DNA of 64,000 nucleotides from JAFMKE01 sp037624485 (GTDB taxonomy: Bacteria > Bacteroidota > Bacteroidia > Chitinophagales > UBA8649): positions 9,056 to 73,055 of the forward strand of contig JASJJC010000015.1 in the NCBI GenBank assembly GCA_037624485.1, written 5' to 3'. Positions 25,315 through 35,770 of the stretch are shown here, in pieces (the stretch's first letter is position 1; each line of letters starts with the position of its first letter). Below the pieces are notes generated by a model. That model was not told where the DNA came from. It ran no database searches and worked only from the letters and a program-made list of their open reading frames with translations. A program made the position numbers and the translations under genes.

Positions 25315-26243
25315 TGAAAGCACTTATCACCGATCATGTGCACCCGATATTGTTGGAGAAATTTGACAAGGCAGGAATCTCAAGCACCTATTTGCCAAAA
25401 ATAAACCAAAAAGAAGTGGAGTCGATGATTAAGGACTTTGAAATCTTGGTTATTAATAGCAAAATAACAATCGAAAAAAACTTTTTGAATAAAGCGACCA
25501 GACTTAAAGTCATTGGTCGATTGGGAAGCGGATTGGAAATAATAGATTTAAAGGCAGCAGAAAAAAATGGAGTGCTCGTTTTTAATTCTCCAGAGGGGAA
25601 TCGAGATGCAGTAGCAGAGCATGCCGTCGGTATGTTACTCGCCTTGTTCAATAATTTAAATCGAGCCCACCGCGATGTGGTCCATTTTAACTGGGACAGA
25701 GAAGCAAATAGGGGGGAGGAGTTAATGGGGAAGACGGTTGGAATTATTGGCTTTGGAAATACGGGACAAGCCCTAGCAAAAAAAATAAGTGGTTTTGGCG
25801 TGGAGACTTTATTTTACGATAAATATGCAACTATGGATAACAACCATTTTGCAAGAGGTGTTGGTTTAGATGAGCTTCAAGAAAAAGCAGATATCATTTC
25901 CTTTCACGTGCCTTACAATAAAGAAACACATCACTATTTGAATGATTCTTTTGTGGATAAGATGAAAAAGGATTTTTACCTGATAAATACTTCAAGAGGA
26001 AAAGTTGTTTGCAAGGACGCCTTATTAAAGGCTTTGGGAAGTTCAAAAATAAAGGGTGCTTGTTTGGATGTTTTTGATAATGAAAATATCCAAAGCTATT
26101 CCGTTGAAGAGAAGGCTTATATCAATGCATTTAATCAATCAGGATGCGTCATACTCTCTACACATGTTGCGGGATGGACGAGACAATCAAAAATTAGATT
26201 AGCTGAAATTTTAAGCCATAAAATTCTTGCAACATTGCCTTAA
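25314..26243 (+). CDS. D-isomer-specific 2-hydroxyacid dehydrogenase (SerA-like)
   Basis: 309 aa. NAD-binding motif GIIGFGNTGQALAKK, catalytic Arg in NTSRGKVV and His in STHVAGWT. The N-terminal half has VIGRLGSGLEIIDL and NSPEGNRDAVAEHAVGMLLAL, as in phosphoglycerate dehydrogenases. No ACT domain. It could be the 3-phosphoglycerate dehydrogenase of serine synthesis or a related reductase; serC is not next to it. The start codon shares one base with the rsmA stop. Confidence 0.85.
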   Translation: MKALITDHVHPILLEKFDKAGISSTYLPKINQKEVESMIKDFEILVINSKITIEKNFLNKATRLKVIGRLGSGLEIIDLKAAEKNGVLVFNSPEGNRDAVAEHAVGMLLALFNNLNRAHRDVVHFNWDREANRGEELMGKTVGIIGFGNTGQALAKKISGFGVETLFYDKYATMDNNHFARGVGLDELQEKADIISFHVPYNKETHHYLNDSFVDKMKKDFYLINTSRGKVVCKDALLKALGSSKIKGACLDVFDNENIQSYSVEEKAYINAFNQSGCVILSTHVAGWTRQSKIRLAEILSHKILATLP

Positions 26244-26301
26244 AAGTTGTTCTTTATTAGAACTGTTAATAAAACTTAAAAACTTTGACAAATAAATGAG
26301 T

Positions 26302-26330
26302 TTTGTTTCTTAGAAATTTATTTAACTTTG
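26302..26330 (+). promoter_or_regulatory. Promoter of the TonB receptor operon
   Basis: TTTG (26302-26305), 17 bases, TAACTTTG (26323-26330). The ATG follows after 33 bases. Both elements match the Bacteroidota consensus. Confidence 0.75.
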
Positions 26331-26363
26331 GCGTGTTGTTAAAATAATGTTAAACAATTAAAT

Positions 26364-29300
26364 ATGCAGAAAAATTATTTTTTAGTACTCATGTTTTCCT
26401 TGCTTTCCTTAGGCTTATTTGCCCAGAGTGGAGAGATTAGTGGTAAGATTACGGATGAGAATGGCGAGGGTGTCCCATTTGCATCGGTTGCAATTGTTGA
26501 AAATGGTTCGCCGACAGGAGTTGGCGCTACTACCGATTTCGATGGGTTTTATTCAGTTAAACCCTTAAGTCCCGGAAAGTACGATGTGCAGTTTTCCAAT
26601 ATAGGATACACGACCATTCGTGAAGTAGGGGTTGTGGTTAAGAATGACCAGACCACTTATATGGACAAAAAACTATCGCCTTCAGAACAAATAATTGAAG
26701 AAGTTGTCGTGATCCAATATAAGGTGCCATTAATCGATGCTGGTGAAACCTCATCTAAAAATACAGTTACTGCAGAGGATATTGCTGATTTGCCTACAAG
26801 AAATATTCAGAATATTGCCTCAACCACAGCCGGTGTTCAGCAATCAGATAAAGGTGGTGGAATTAATATTAGAGGGGGTAGAGGTGATGCTATTGTTTAT
26901 TATGTAGATGGAATACGTGTGAGTGGTAACGTGAATCTTCCTGTTTCTGCTATTGAGCAAATAGATATTATTACTGGTGGGGTATCCGCTAAGTTTGGTA
27001 ATTCAACTTCAGGAGTAATTAATATTTCTACGAAAGGAGGAGCTAAGAAACTTACAGGTGGAGTTGAAGTTCAGTCATCTTTGGATAGATGGAGGTTTGA
27101 TCTTGTGAATGTTAATTTATCTGGTCCCTTAGTGAAAAACGCTGCCGGTCAAACGGTTGTTGGTTACTCGTTGAATGGAGAATACCAAAGACAAAAAGAT
27201 TCAAGACCTGCTGCTGTAGATATGTATAAAGTGAAAGATGATTTATTTACAAGTCTTCAAGAAACTCCATTAGCACTTAATGAAGAAGGGAACTTAATCG
27301 TAAGATCGGAGCAACTGACATTTGATTCTTTAGAAGTAAACAACATTAAAAGAAATACAGTTGACAATCAAGCAAGGTTTAACGGAAAGTTAGATTTTAG
27401 ACTAGGAAATGGCAAATATTTAGCTATTGGGGGGAATATGGATTACAAATATTACCATAGATGGATCGAGCAATACTCTTTATTGAACTTTGAAAACAAC
27501 CCATTATATATTGAGCAGAATTACAAAACATTCATTCGATTCACGCAAAACTTCAATAAAAATCTAGAGGAAGGACAAAGACAAGGAGCTATTCAAAATG
27601 CTTTTTATCAATTACAGTTTGATTTCGAGAAATATAAAAGAGAGTATGAAGATGATAGTCATGGTGACGATTATTGGGCATATGGATATATTGGAAAGTT
27701 TGACGTAGAAAGAGCGCCAGTTTTCTCACCAAATGCGGATGAAGAATTTTGGGAATTGAGCAACTATTCGGATACAGCTGTGTATTTTACTCCAAGTGAT
27801 GTTAATCAACAGGGAGCGAATTTCACTTCTGCTTATTATGATTTATTAGGTACTCCGGGTGCAAATGGACAGAATTACGTAGCTGGAGGTATTGCTGATT
27901 TGCAAGCCACTCAATCACTAGTAAATGGAGAAAGAGCTGAAATACCTTACAATATTTGGTATAACACAGGTCGCCAATATAATGGAACTGGAACTGATAA
28001 TGATGACGAGAAATATAGATTTCAAATCAACTCAGGTTTTGATATTTTGAAGCCAGGTGCTGAAAGTAGAAACAAGCATTCACTTACTTTTGGGGTGGAG
28101 TACGAACATAGAGTGATGAGAAAATATTCAGTTTCTCCACTTTCTTTATGGGATGCTGCAAATGCCAATGTGAATAATCACTTAGAATTTGATACAGACA
28201 ATCCTTTTTTCTACAACAATGGGGTACTTACGCCTGTTGCAGGAGCGCCAATTTACTTCAGTGATTCGATATTCTATGAATATGAAAGTGTACCTTTTAA
28301 TGAAGATGGAGATCGAGTTCAATCGTATTTTGATGAAAATTTCAGGGCAGCAAATGGTGTTGCTGATAATGAGTTTATTAATGTATCTAGTTTTCCTTTA
28401 GAAGCTTTTGATATTAACCACTTTAGTTCTGATGAGCTAATCGGTGTTTTGTACAATGGAACTACACCGGTTGGACGAAGTTACCGAGGTTATGATGTAT
28501 ATGGAAACAGAACATCAGGAAATGTAAGTTTTGAAGACTTCTGGAATAAAACAGATGAAAATGGAGTAAAAACAAGACCTGTCGCACCGTTTACACCAAT
28601 ATATGCTGCTGGTTACATCGAGGATAAGTTTCAACTGAAGGATCTTACTTTTAGACTAGGCTTCAGAGTGGATAGGTTTGATGCAAATCAAAAGGTCTTA
28701 CAAGACCCTTATTCTGTTTTTGGTTCATTGACCGCTTCAGAGTTTGGATTGGATAACAAACCGGCTAACATTGGCGATGACTATGCTGTTTACACAAGTG
28801 ATGGAACCACAGGCGGTTCAATTGTCGGATATCGAGATGGCAACACTTTTTATGACAGTGAAGGTGTGCAAGTAAGAAACTATAACTCTTTAGGTTCTAG
28901 TCAAGCTGTACCGGTTAAGTCTGAGGAGCAAGGAGACAATACAAGAGACGAAGATTATCGTTTAGACTTAGCATTTGAAGATTACAAAGCTGCCTATGTT
29001 TTTATGCCGCGTTTGCAGTTTTCATTTAATATAACGGATAATGCGTTATTCTTTGCTCACTATGATGTTCTTTCTCAAACACCTCAGTCGAGAATAAGTG
29101 GAGGATTTATAGTGAATAGATCAATAGGAAGCCCTATGGATTATTACTTCTTCGATCAAATAGGAGGAAGTACAATTAATAATCCAAATCTAAAACCAGA
29201 AACTACTGTAGATTTTCAATTAGGATTCAAGCAAAAAGTTTCAGCATCTTCAGCAATTACATTCACTGCCTATTATAAAGAGTTTAAGGACCAGATACAG

Positions 29301-30104
29301 GTAAGACGGTTGGATGGAGTGAATGGCGCTCAAGGTAATCTTTACTACACATTTGATAACATTGATTTTGGTAATACTAAAGGCTTCGAATTCGGATATG
29401 ACTTAAGAAGAACTAAAAATATTAGAATTACAGCTAACTACACCTTGCAGTTCGCTGAAGGAACAGGTAGTGATGATGGAACGCAGTTGCAAGTGGTAAG
29501 GAACTCTGGAACAAACTTCCGTTCAGTGAATCCTTTGGATTTTGATTCTCGTCACTCGATGAATGTCTCTTTTGACTACAGATTCAGCGATGGAAAAGAA
29601 TACACCGGTCCTGTCACTAAAAAAGGGAAGCAAATCCTTTCAAACTTTGGTGTGAATGTTCTTGCTCAAGCTCGTTCAGGTACACCTTATACAAGGCAAG
29701 AGAATCCAACAGCTGATGGGCTTGTTACGGGATCAAGAAAAACAACTCTAGGATATATTAATGGATCAAGAATTGGTTGGAATTTTAGAGCAGATTTAAA
29801 AATTAGTAAATCATTCACGCTTGAGTTGTCTAAAAGCAATGAAGACAAACCTGGGAAGAAACTATACTTTGATCTATATCTATGGATTGATAATATTATC
29901 GGAACAGCAAATGTATTGAACGTATACCGATATACAGGCTCAGCTGGCGATGATGGATGGTTAGACAGTTCACTTGGCCAATTAGCTACGGATGCGGCTG
30001 TCTCCCCAACTTCATACAGAGATTTATATAACGCAACGATTAATTCACCGAGTAACTACACCGCTCCAAGAAGAATTTACTTGGGAGCATCGGTTAACTT
30101 TTAA
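26364..30104 (+). CDS. TonB-dependent receptor with carboxypeptidase-regulatory N-domain
   Basis: 1246 aa. Signal peptide to about residue 20 (SLGLFAQ); residues 24-110 form the CarboxypepD-regulatory beta-sandwich (SGKITDENGEGVPFASV, TTDFDGFYSV); residues about 125-230 are the plug (NIRGGRGDAIVYYVDGIRV, GVSAKFGNSTSGVINISTKGG); the rest is the outer-membrane barrel ending in YLGASVNF. Such receptors import nutrients or take part in surface export in Bacteroidota. No SusD follows. Instead a 1360-aa exported protein (19-base gap) and a PorV-OmpA fusion follow on the same strand. Ligand unknown. Confidence 0.9.
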   Translation: MQKNYFLVLMFSLLSLGLFAQSGEISGKITDENGEGVPFASVAIVENGSPTGVGATTDFDGFYSVKPLSPGKYDVQFSNIGYTTIREVGVVVKNDQTTYMDKKLSPSEQIIEEVVVIQYKVPLIDAGETSSKNTVTAEDIADLPTRNIQNIASTTAGVQQSDKGGGINIRGGRGDAIVYYVDGIRVSGNVNLPVSAIEQIDIITGGVSAKFGNSTSGVINISTKGGAKKLTGGVEVQSSLDRWRFDLVNVNLSGPLVKNAAGQTVVGYSLNGEYQRQKDSRPAAVDMYKVKDDLFTSLQETPLALNEEGNLIVRSEQLTFDSLEVNNIKRNTVDNQARFNGKLDFRLGNGKYLAIGGNMDYKYYHRWIEQYSLLNFENNPLYIEQNYKTFIRFTQNFNKNLEEGQRQGAIQNAFYQLQFDFEKYKREYEDDSHGDDYWAYGYIGKFDVERAPVFSPNADEEFWELSNYSDTAVYFTPSDVNQQGANFTSAYYDLLGTPGANGQNYVAGGIADLQATQSLVNGERAEIPYNIWYNTGRQYNGTGTDNDDEKYRFQINSGFDILKPGAESRNKHSLTFGVEYEHRVMRKYSVSPLSLWDAANANVNNHLEFDTDNPFFYNNGVLTPVAGAPIYFSDSIFYEYESVPFNEDGDRVQSYFDENFRAANGVADNEFINVSSFPLEAFDINHFSSDELIGVLYNGTTPVGRSYRGYDVYGNRTSGNVSFEDFWNKTDENGVKTRPVAPFTPIYAAGYIEDKFQLKDLTFRLGFRVDRFDANQKVLQDPYSVFGSLTASEFGLDNKPANIGDDYAVYTSDGTTGGSIVGYRDGNTFYDSEGVQVRNYNSLGSSQAVPVKSEEQGDNTRDEDYRLDLAFEDYKAAYVFMPRLQFSFNITDNALFFAHYDVLSQTPQSRISGGFIVNRSIGSPMDYYFFDQIGGSTINNPNLKPETTVDFQLGFKQKVSASSAITFTAYYKEFKDQIQVRRLDGVNGAQGNLYYTFDNIDFGNTKGFEFGYDLRRTKNIRITANYTLQFAEGTGSDDGTQLQVVRNSGTNFRSVNPLDFDSRHSMNVSFDYRFSDGKEYTGPVTKKGKQILSNFGVNVLAQARSGTPYTRQENPTADGLVTGSRKTTLGYINGSRIGWNFRADLKISKSFTLELSKSNEDKPGKKLYFDLYLWIDNIIGTANVLNVYRYTGSAGDDGWLDSSLGQLATDAAVSPTSYRDLYNATINSPSNYTAPRRIYLGASVNF

Positions 30105-30123
30105 TATTTAAGAAGATAAAGAC

Positions 30124-33100
30124 ATGAGAAAATTAGTGTATTTAGTTTTAGTATTAAGCATAGCAAACTTTGCTAGTGCAGAAAAACATATTGTTGGAAA
30201 TAGCTCGAACAATAGTTCAAACGGTGGAGGTAAAACAGGTGTGTTTGATTGTTCTCCCTCAACTTCTCAAATTGATTTAGATATCAATAATGTGAGAGCA
30301 AGAATTCTAGGTGGTGGAGATTTTTGGTGGGATGGTGTTGAAACAGCCAAATATGAAATTCCAAAAGTAGATCCTGCTTCTGGAGCAACTCCAATCAATG
30401 CCTTGTTTGCCGGAGCTTTGTGGTTTACTGGTTTAGATAATGGGGGAAACCTACAGTGTGCTGCGCAAACTTACAGAAACCAAGGACATGACTTTTTTAC
30501 AGGTCCATTATATGGCAACTTCGGAGAAGTTTCATTTGATGAATGTGCAGCATTTGATGAACATTTTAAGGTTTATGGTTCAGATATAAACAGAATGAGA
30601 GGACTTTTTACTGGTGGTAATACGGTGACTAAATCTGATATTCTGGCATTGAAAGATCAAGGTGATCCAAATAGTGATCCCTTGCAAATTTTAAGATGGC
30701 CGGGTAAAGGAAATCCATATTATTTGGAGAATGAAACAGATAAATATTACAACGAAGGTTCTTTAGCGCCGTTTTTTGACGTTGATGGAAATGACATTTA
30801 TGATCCTACAAAAGGTGATTTCCCTATTATTGGTGTTTCCGATAATGGTGTTTTGACTGAAAATTTCGCAGATCAAATGATTTTCTGGGTAATTAACGAC
30901 AATGGAAATATTCATGGTCGTACCGGAGGTACTCCAATGGGAGTTCAAGTAAATTGCTTAGCATTTGCTTATCAAACTGCAGATGCCTTAAATGATATGA
31001 CTTTCTATACGTTTGAGATAATTAAAAAATCACCAAATCCATTGTTTGAGACCTATATGGGAGTTTTTGTAGATCCGGATATGGGGGATTACTCTGATGA
31101 TATGGTTGGTTGTGATACAACTCGTGAAATGGGATATATTTATAACCAAAATGCAGTTGATTTGCAGTATGGCGCTAATCCACCCATTTTAGGTATCGAT
31201 TATTTTGAAGGACCTTTGGATGATAATGGAAACCAGTTAGGTTTATCTTCTTTTGTTTTCTTTATCAATAGTGGACCAACAATACAGCAAGATCCTGATG
31301 ATGCTCCAGAATTTAGGAATTTCCAAACTGGAAAATGGAAAGATGGTTCGCCAATTACTTTCGGTGGAAATGGTGTAGGTGGACCTACCCCTACTAATTA
31401 TTGTCTTTCAGGAAATCCAAACAATCCTGCTGAATGGTCAATCGCTCAAACAGCTCAATTAACTGGCGATGATTACAGATTTGTTCAAAATTCAGGACCC
31501 TTTACATTGCAGCCAGGTGATCCTCAGAGGATTTCTATAGGTGCTCTCACAGTATTTCCCGATAATTATGATGGAACACCTGATATAGAAAAAGAACTAG
31601 GAATAGCGGATGATTTAGCACAAAACTTGTTTGATAATAATTTTGATATCATTGATGGTCCAGATGCTCCAAGTTTAGCTATTCGTGAATTGCCAAACGA
31701 ATTAGTAATTAACTTGCTCAACGAGCCGAGTTCAAACAATTTTGGAGAATCTTATAATGAGCCGCATGCCTTGCCTGATAATGGAAGTGTAGGGAATGAC
31801 TCTTTATATAGATTTCAGGGATATTTGGTATATCAATTGAAAACTGACAAGGTTACCGCTCAGGATTTAGACGATGACGGTCAGGCTAAATTGATTTTTC
31901 AAGCGGATTTGAAAGATGATTTATCCGATATATATGATTATTCAGATAATGGAGTTGGATCCTACAATGCGAATCTAAAAGTGTCTGGCGTAAATGATGG
32001 AATATCTAGAAACTTGATTATCACTGAAGATGCATTCGCAACGGGTGAAAAATTCCTAGTAAACAATAAAAAATACTATTTTGCAGCGGTTGCATATGCT
32101 ACTACCGAGTATAATCCTTTTCCTATTATTCCAACCTTACCTGAATTAGAAATATTTAAGCAAGGTAGAGGGAACTTTAAAATTTATTCTGCGATTCCTC
32201 ATCAAATTGATTCACGTAATGGAGGTACAATTCTTCAAGCCGAAGCAGGAGATGCCTTGTCAGTGTTTAGATATGAGGGTGAAGGAAATGGAGGTGTTGC
32301 CATTCGGTTATCAGAAGCAAGTGAGCAAGCTATTCTAGAGCCACCATTTTACTTTGAAGATATTATTGAGTACCAGTTAGGCTTTGATCCAATCAAAGCA
32401 AAAGTAATAGATCCTCTAAAATTGCAAGAAGTACAATTTGAATTGGTATTTGAATCTTACGAGTTATCAGTAGATACAATTATCGGTGCAGATACGACTT
32501 TCACTTATACCTCTTCTACTAGTTTTGCTGATAGTAGTTATTGGAAGATATATGTAAGGAATAATCAAGGAACTCCAATTGACACTATTTTTGCTGAGAG
32601 GAGTTTTGATAGACAATACGAACAGGTGATATCGGAATACGGAATTTCTGTAAATGTTAATCTTCCTGCTCCTGGTAATATTAATTTAAGAAATGGCGTG
32701 GGCGTTTATTCACCAATTTCTAGTTTACTTACTTTTGAAGATCCTACAAAAAAATGGTTGAGTAATATAAAGGATGAAGGCTTCCCAACACCGACTAACT
32801 GGATAAGAGATGGTTCAGGTATAGGTTCTACTTTTCCTGGTATTTTCGATTCTCATCAATATGATGAATTGACGGGAGGTTTAGATACGGTTTTTTATGA
32901 CCCATCTACATCCACTACTCCATCTTTGTATGGTACTAGTTTGTTGGATGGCTCTATAGCTCCATATTGCTTGGCTTCTAATTATGCTAACCCAAGTGTT
33001 GGAAATCCTCCAGTGGTTGCAGAAGGTCGACCTGAGTACTTATTTGGTCCAGCCTTCCGTTGGGATGTCTGGGATGTTTCAGGCATTACTAATGAAGTGA

Positions 33101-34206
33101 GAAATCCTGTAAATACATTGGATGAGTTGAGAAGTGTTACTATAGTATTCTCAAATAATCCAGCTGAGTGGTCAGATTGTGTTGTTTTTGAAACTGGAGA
33201 TCGAGTAGATTTCACTAGTCAAAATGTACCTAAAGGTATGTTGCGTGCCGATAATGCCTCTGGTCCATCCATTGGTAAATTTCCAGGCTATGCGATAAAC
33301 TTAGAAACTGGAGAGCGTTTAAATATAGCGTTTGGAGAATCTTCTGAATTAGCAGCCTACAGAGGTGCTGATCAACTATGGAATCCTACAAACGATGTTG
33401 AAGATGCGAATACGCCAGTTCCAGGTTTGGATGCTTCTTACAAAAATCCAATTTGGGGAGGTAAGCATTATGTATACGTGTTTAATACAAGATATGATAA
33501 CGGTGCAGCGGTTTACAATGCCTTGACTTCAAATTCGATTAACACTGCTCCAAATCAACAAATCCCATCGGCTATAGCAGATGTGTATGAAGATATAATG
33601 TATACTTTCATTCCTTTGGTAAATGAAGAATATACATTTATTAACCCAACTGATATTCCTACTAAAGCAAGAATTGATATTAATGTTGATAGGTCTTTCA
33701 CTTCTTTTGCAACATCAGAAACATCTACACCAGAAGGGAATGCAAGTTTACCGCGATATAGATTTAGTACTGAAGGTTTATCTCCTTTAGAAAACCAAGC
33801 GGAATTGGCAGAGTCTGTGTTAAGTAATATCCGAGTAGTACCTAATCCTTATTACGCATTTTCAACCTATGAGGAAAATCAAGTAGATAGTGAAGTGAAA
33901 ATTATCGGATTGCCAGATAGATGTATTGTTAGCATATTTACCTTGGATGGTAAATTGGTTCGACAATTTGATAGAGCAGTAGGTGCTTCATCAAGTACAT
34001 CTTCAAACCGTCAAGAATTATCAGATGGTCAACCAACTAACTCTGGAATTAACTTGGATAACTCAATCTCTTGGGATTTGAATAATACGCAGAGAATTCC
34101 AATTGGAAGTGGGTCGTATATTATTCATATCGATGCTTTTGAGTTAGGTGAGGAGGTAGTTAAAGCTGCCGTATTCATGCGACCAACAGATGTAAGTAAC
34201 TTCTAA
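30124..34206 (+). CDS. Large exported protein with T9SS-like C-terminal domain
   Basis: 1360 aa with signal peptide (LVLVLSIANFASA). The N-terminal part has NVRARILGGGDFWWDG, PINALFAGALWFTGLD and AAQTYRNQGHDFFTGPLYG, a conserved opening I recognise from large uncharacterised Bacteroidota surface proteins. Asp/Asn-rich loops suggest calcium binding. The last 120 residues (IRVVPNPYYAF, IFTLDGKLVRQF, WDLNNTQRIPIGSGSYIIHI, KAAVFMRP) look like a T9SS type A sorting domain or FlgD-like Ig fold. Sandwiched between a TonB receptor and a PorV-like barrel, it is probably a surface component working with them. No enzymatic motif seen. Confidence 0.75.
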   Translation: MRKLVYLVLVLSIANFASAEKHIVGNSSNNSSNGGGKTGVFDCSPSTSQIDLDINNVRARILGGGDFWWDGVETAKYEIPKVDPASGATPINALFAGALWFTGLDNGGNLQCAAQTYRNQGHDFFTGPLYGNFGEVSFDECAAFDEHFKVYGSDINRMRGLFTGGNTVTKSDILALKDQGDPNSDPLQILRWPGKGNPYYLENETDKYYNEGSLAPFFDVDGNDIYDPTKGDFPIIGVSDNGVLTENFADQMIFWVINDNGNIHGRTGGTPMGVQVNCLAFAYQTADALNDMTFYTFEIIKKSPNPLFETYMGVFVDPDMGDYSDDMVGCDTTREMGYIYNQNAVDLQYGANPPILGIDYFEGPLDDNGNQLGLSSFVFFINSGPTIQQDPDDAPEFRNFQTGKWKDGSPITFGGNGVGGPTPTNYCLSGNPNNPAEWSIAQTAQLTGDDYRFVQNSGPFTLQPGDPQRISIGALTVFPDNYDGTPDIEKELGIADDLAQNLFDNNFDIIDGPDAPSLAIRELPNELVINLLNEPSSNNFGESYNEPHALPDNGSVGNDSLYRFQGYLVYQLKTDKVTAQDLDDDGQAKLIFQADLKDDLSDIYDYSDNGVGSYNANLKVSGVNDGISRNLIITEDAFATGEKFLVNNKKYYFAAVAYATTEYNPFPIIPTLPELEIFKQGRGNFKIYSAIPHQIDSRNGGTILQAEAGDALSVFRYEGEGNGGVAIRLSEASEQAILEPPFYFEDIIEYQLGFDPIKAKVIDPLKLQEVQFELVFESYELSVDTIIGADTTFTYTSSTSFADSSYWKIYVRNNQGTPIDTIFAERSFDRQYEQVISEYGISVNVNLPAPGNINLRNGVGVYSPISSLLTFEDPTKKWLSNIKDEGFPTPTNWIRDGSGIGSTFPGIFDSHQYDELTGGLDTVFYDPSTSTTPSLYGTSLLDGSIAPYCLASNYANPSVGNPPVVAEGRPEYLFGPAFRWDVWDVSGITNEVRNPVNTLDELRSVTIVFSNNPAEWSDCVVFETGDRVDFTSQNVPKGMLRADNASGPSIGKFPGYAINLETGERLNIAFGESSELAAYRGADQLWNPTNDVEDANTPVPGLDASYKNPIWGGKHYVYVFNTRYDNGAAVYNALTSNSINTAPNQQIPSAIADVYEDIMYTFIPLVNEEYTFINPTDIPTKARIDINVDRSFTSFATSETSTPEGNASLPRYRFSTEGLSPLENQAELAESVLSNIRVVPNPYYAFSTYEENQVDSEVKIIGLPDRCIVSIFTLDGKLVRQFDRAVGASSSTSSNRQELSDGQPTNSGINLDNSISWDLNNTQRIPIGSGSYIIHIDAFELGEEVVKAAVFMRPTDVSNF

Positions 34207-34235
34207 ATAGATTTAAACTTTTTTAAAATAGTAAT

Positions 34236-35744
34236 ATGAAAAGATTTTTAATTGTAGTATTAGCTTTAATTTCTACTAATGTTTTTGCAGGAAACCCTGA
34301 CCGTATTGGAGAAAATGGCGCATACCAATTGCTGATAAATGGATGGCCACGATCTACTGGATTCTGGGATATGTATACAGCTAGAATTACAGGAGTAGAA
34401 TCCATGCGTTTGAATCCTGCAGGATTAGCTCACGTAAGAAAAATGGATGTTGTTCTTGCTCAAACGCTTTGGTTTCAAGGATCTCAAACTCAGGTTACTC
34501 AAGCAGGTTTCGCGGGTAAACTTGGTGATGATAATGTTATAGGTTTGGAACTAATGTCACTAAATACCGGTGACTTCTTTAGAACTACAGAGTCAAATCC
34601 AGACCCCAATAATGGTCTGGGAACATTTAAACCAAGATATTTGAATTTGGGTGTAACTTTTGCTCGTACGTTTTCTAATAGAATCTATGGTGGGGCAACT
34701 ATCCGTTTGATTTCGGAAAGTATAGAAAATATTCGTTCTATGGGATTTGCACTAGATGCAGGTTTGCAATATATTCTTGGTAAAAAAGAAAATTTGCGCT
34801 TCGGAGTAAGTATCAGAAACCTAGGGACGCCAATGAAATATAGTGGTGACGGTTTTACTTTTCGAGGTGTTAGAGGTGGAAATGAATTTGATGGGACACA
34901 GTCAGCAGTAACACAGAAATACGAATTACCTGCCCAGTTAACTATTGGTGCATCTTATGATTTCTGGATTGGACCTGATTTTAAATGTGCAGGTGCTTAT
35001 AATTTACATCGTCTTACGCTAACCGGTCAGTTTACTTCAAACACTTATGGTAAAGATAATTTTGGTGGAGGTGCTGAGTATTCTTTCAAGGAAGTGTTTA
35101 TGGTAAGAGGTGGTTATCGTTATGAGTCAGGTCTACTGAAACCTGATGAAAGAACGAGTGCTTATACAGGTATTTCTGCAGGCATGTCTATTGAAGTCCC
35201 TTTTAAAGAAAATGGTCCATCAATGGGTATTGATTATTCCTACAGAACTTCTGATCCTTTTGGAGGAACGCATAGTATTGGCCTTCGTTTTGCATTAGGG
35301 GAAGGAGATGATCCTTGCGGTGATGAAGAAGGTGGTAAGGATGCGATGGATTCTGAGAAAAAGAAGAAAGGAAAATCGGTTAAGCTTTCAAAAAGTGAAA
35401 CAGCCTTGATAGAATCAGTAGCAGCTTCAATTAATTTTGAAACAGGAAGTGATGATCTAACTGAGGCGTCTAAAGCCGTATTGAATCAATTAGCTGAATT
35501 AATGAAGGATAAAGAAAAAGCATTTTTAAACATTGCCGCTTACACGGACAACGTAGGTAATGATGATGATAATTTGCAATTATCTAGAGAAAGAGCTTTT
35601 GCTGTTAAAACATACCTTAAGGGAAAAGGTATAGATAGCGATAGAATGAAGGCAAAGGGTCTTGGTGAAGCTGATCCAATAGCGGTTAATGATACAGAAG
35701 AGGGTAGAGCTCAAAATAGAAGAGTAGAGCTTTCTATTAATTAA
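34236..35744 (+). CDS. PorV/PorQ-like barrel fused to OmpA peptidoglycan-binding domain
   Basis: 502 aa. Signal peptide to about 18; residues 20-353 look like a PorV-type (FadL-like) outer-membrane barrel (SMRLNPAGLAH, GFALDAGLQYILGKKENLRFGVSIRNLG, GGGAEYSFKEVFMVRGGYRYE); 359-385 is a charged Lys/Asp linker; 392-502 is an OmpA C-terminal domain with AAYTDNVGN (Asp438), LSRERAFAV (Arg453) and RAQNRRVEL, the peptidoglycan-contact residues. PorV escorts T9SS cargo between translocon and cell surface; a version tethered to peptidoglycan would be static. Third gene of the TonB-receptor operon, 29 bases after the 1360-aa gene; terminator at 35771. Confidence 0.8.
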   Translation: MKRFLIVVLALISTNVFAGNPDRIGENGAYQLLINGWPRSTGFWDMYTARITGVESMRLNPAGLAHVRKMDVVLAQTLWFQGSQTQVTQAGFAGKLGDDNVIGLELMSLNTGDFFRTTESNPDPNNGLGTFKPRYLNLGVTFARTFSNRIYGGATIRLISESIENIRSMGFALDAGLQYILGKKENLRFGVSIRNLGTPMKYSGDGFTFRGVRGGNEFDGTQSAVTQKYELPAQLTIGASYDFWIGPDFKCAGAYNLHRLTLTGQFTSNTYGKDNFGGGAEYSFKEVFMVRGGYRYESGLLKPDERTSAYTGISAGMSIEVPFKENGPSMGIDYSYRTSDPFGGTHSIGLRFALGEGDDPCGDEEGGKDAMDSEKKKKGKSVKLSKSETALIESVAASINFETGSDDLTEASKAVLNQLAELMKDKEKAFLNIAAYTDNVGNDDDNLQLSRERAFAVKTYLKGKGIDSDRMKAKGLGEADPIAVNDTEEGRAQNRRVELSIN

Positions 35745-35770
35745 TAAAATATTAATTTTACAAACTGAAA

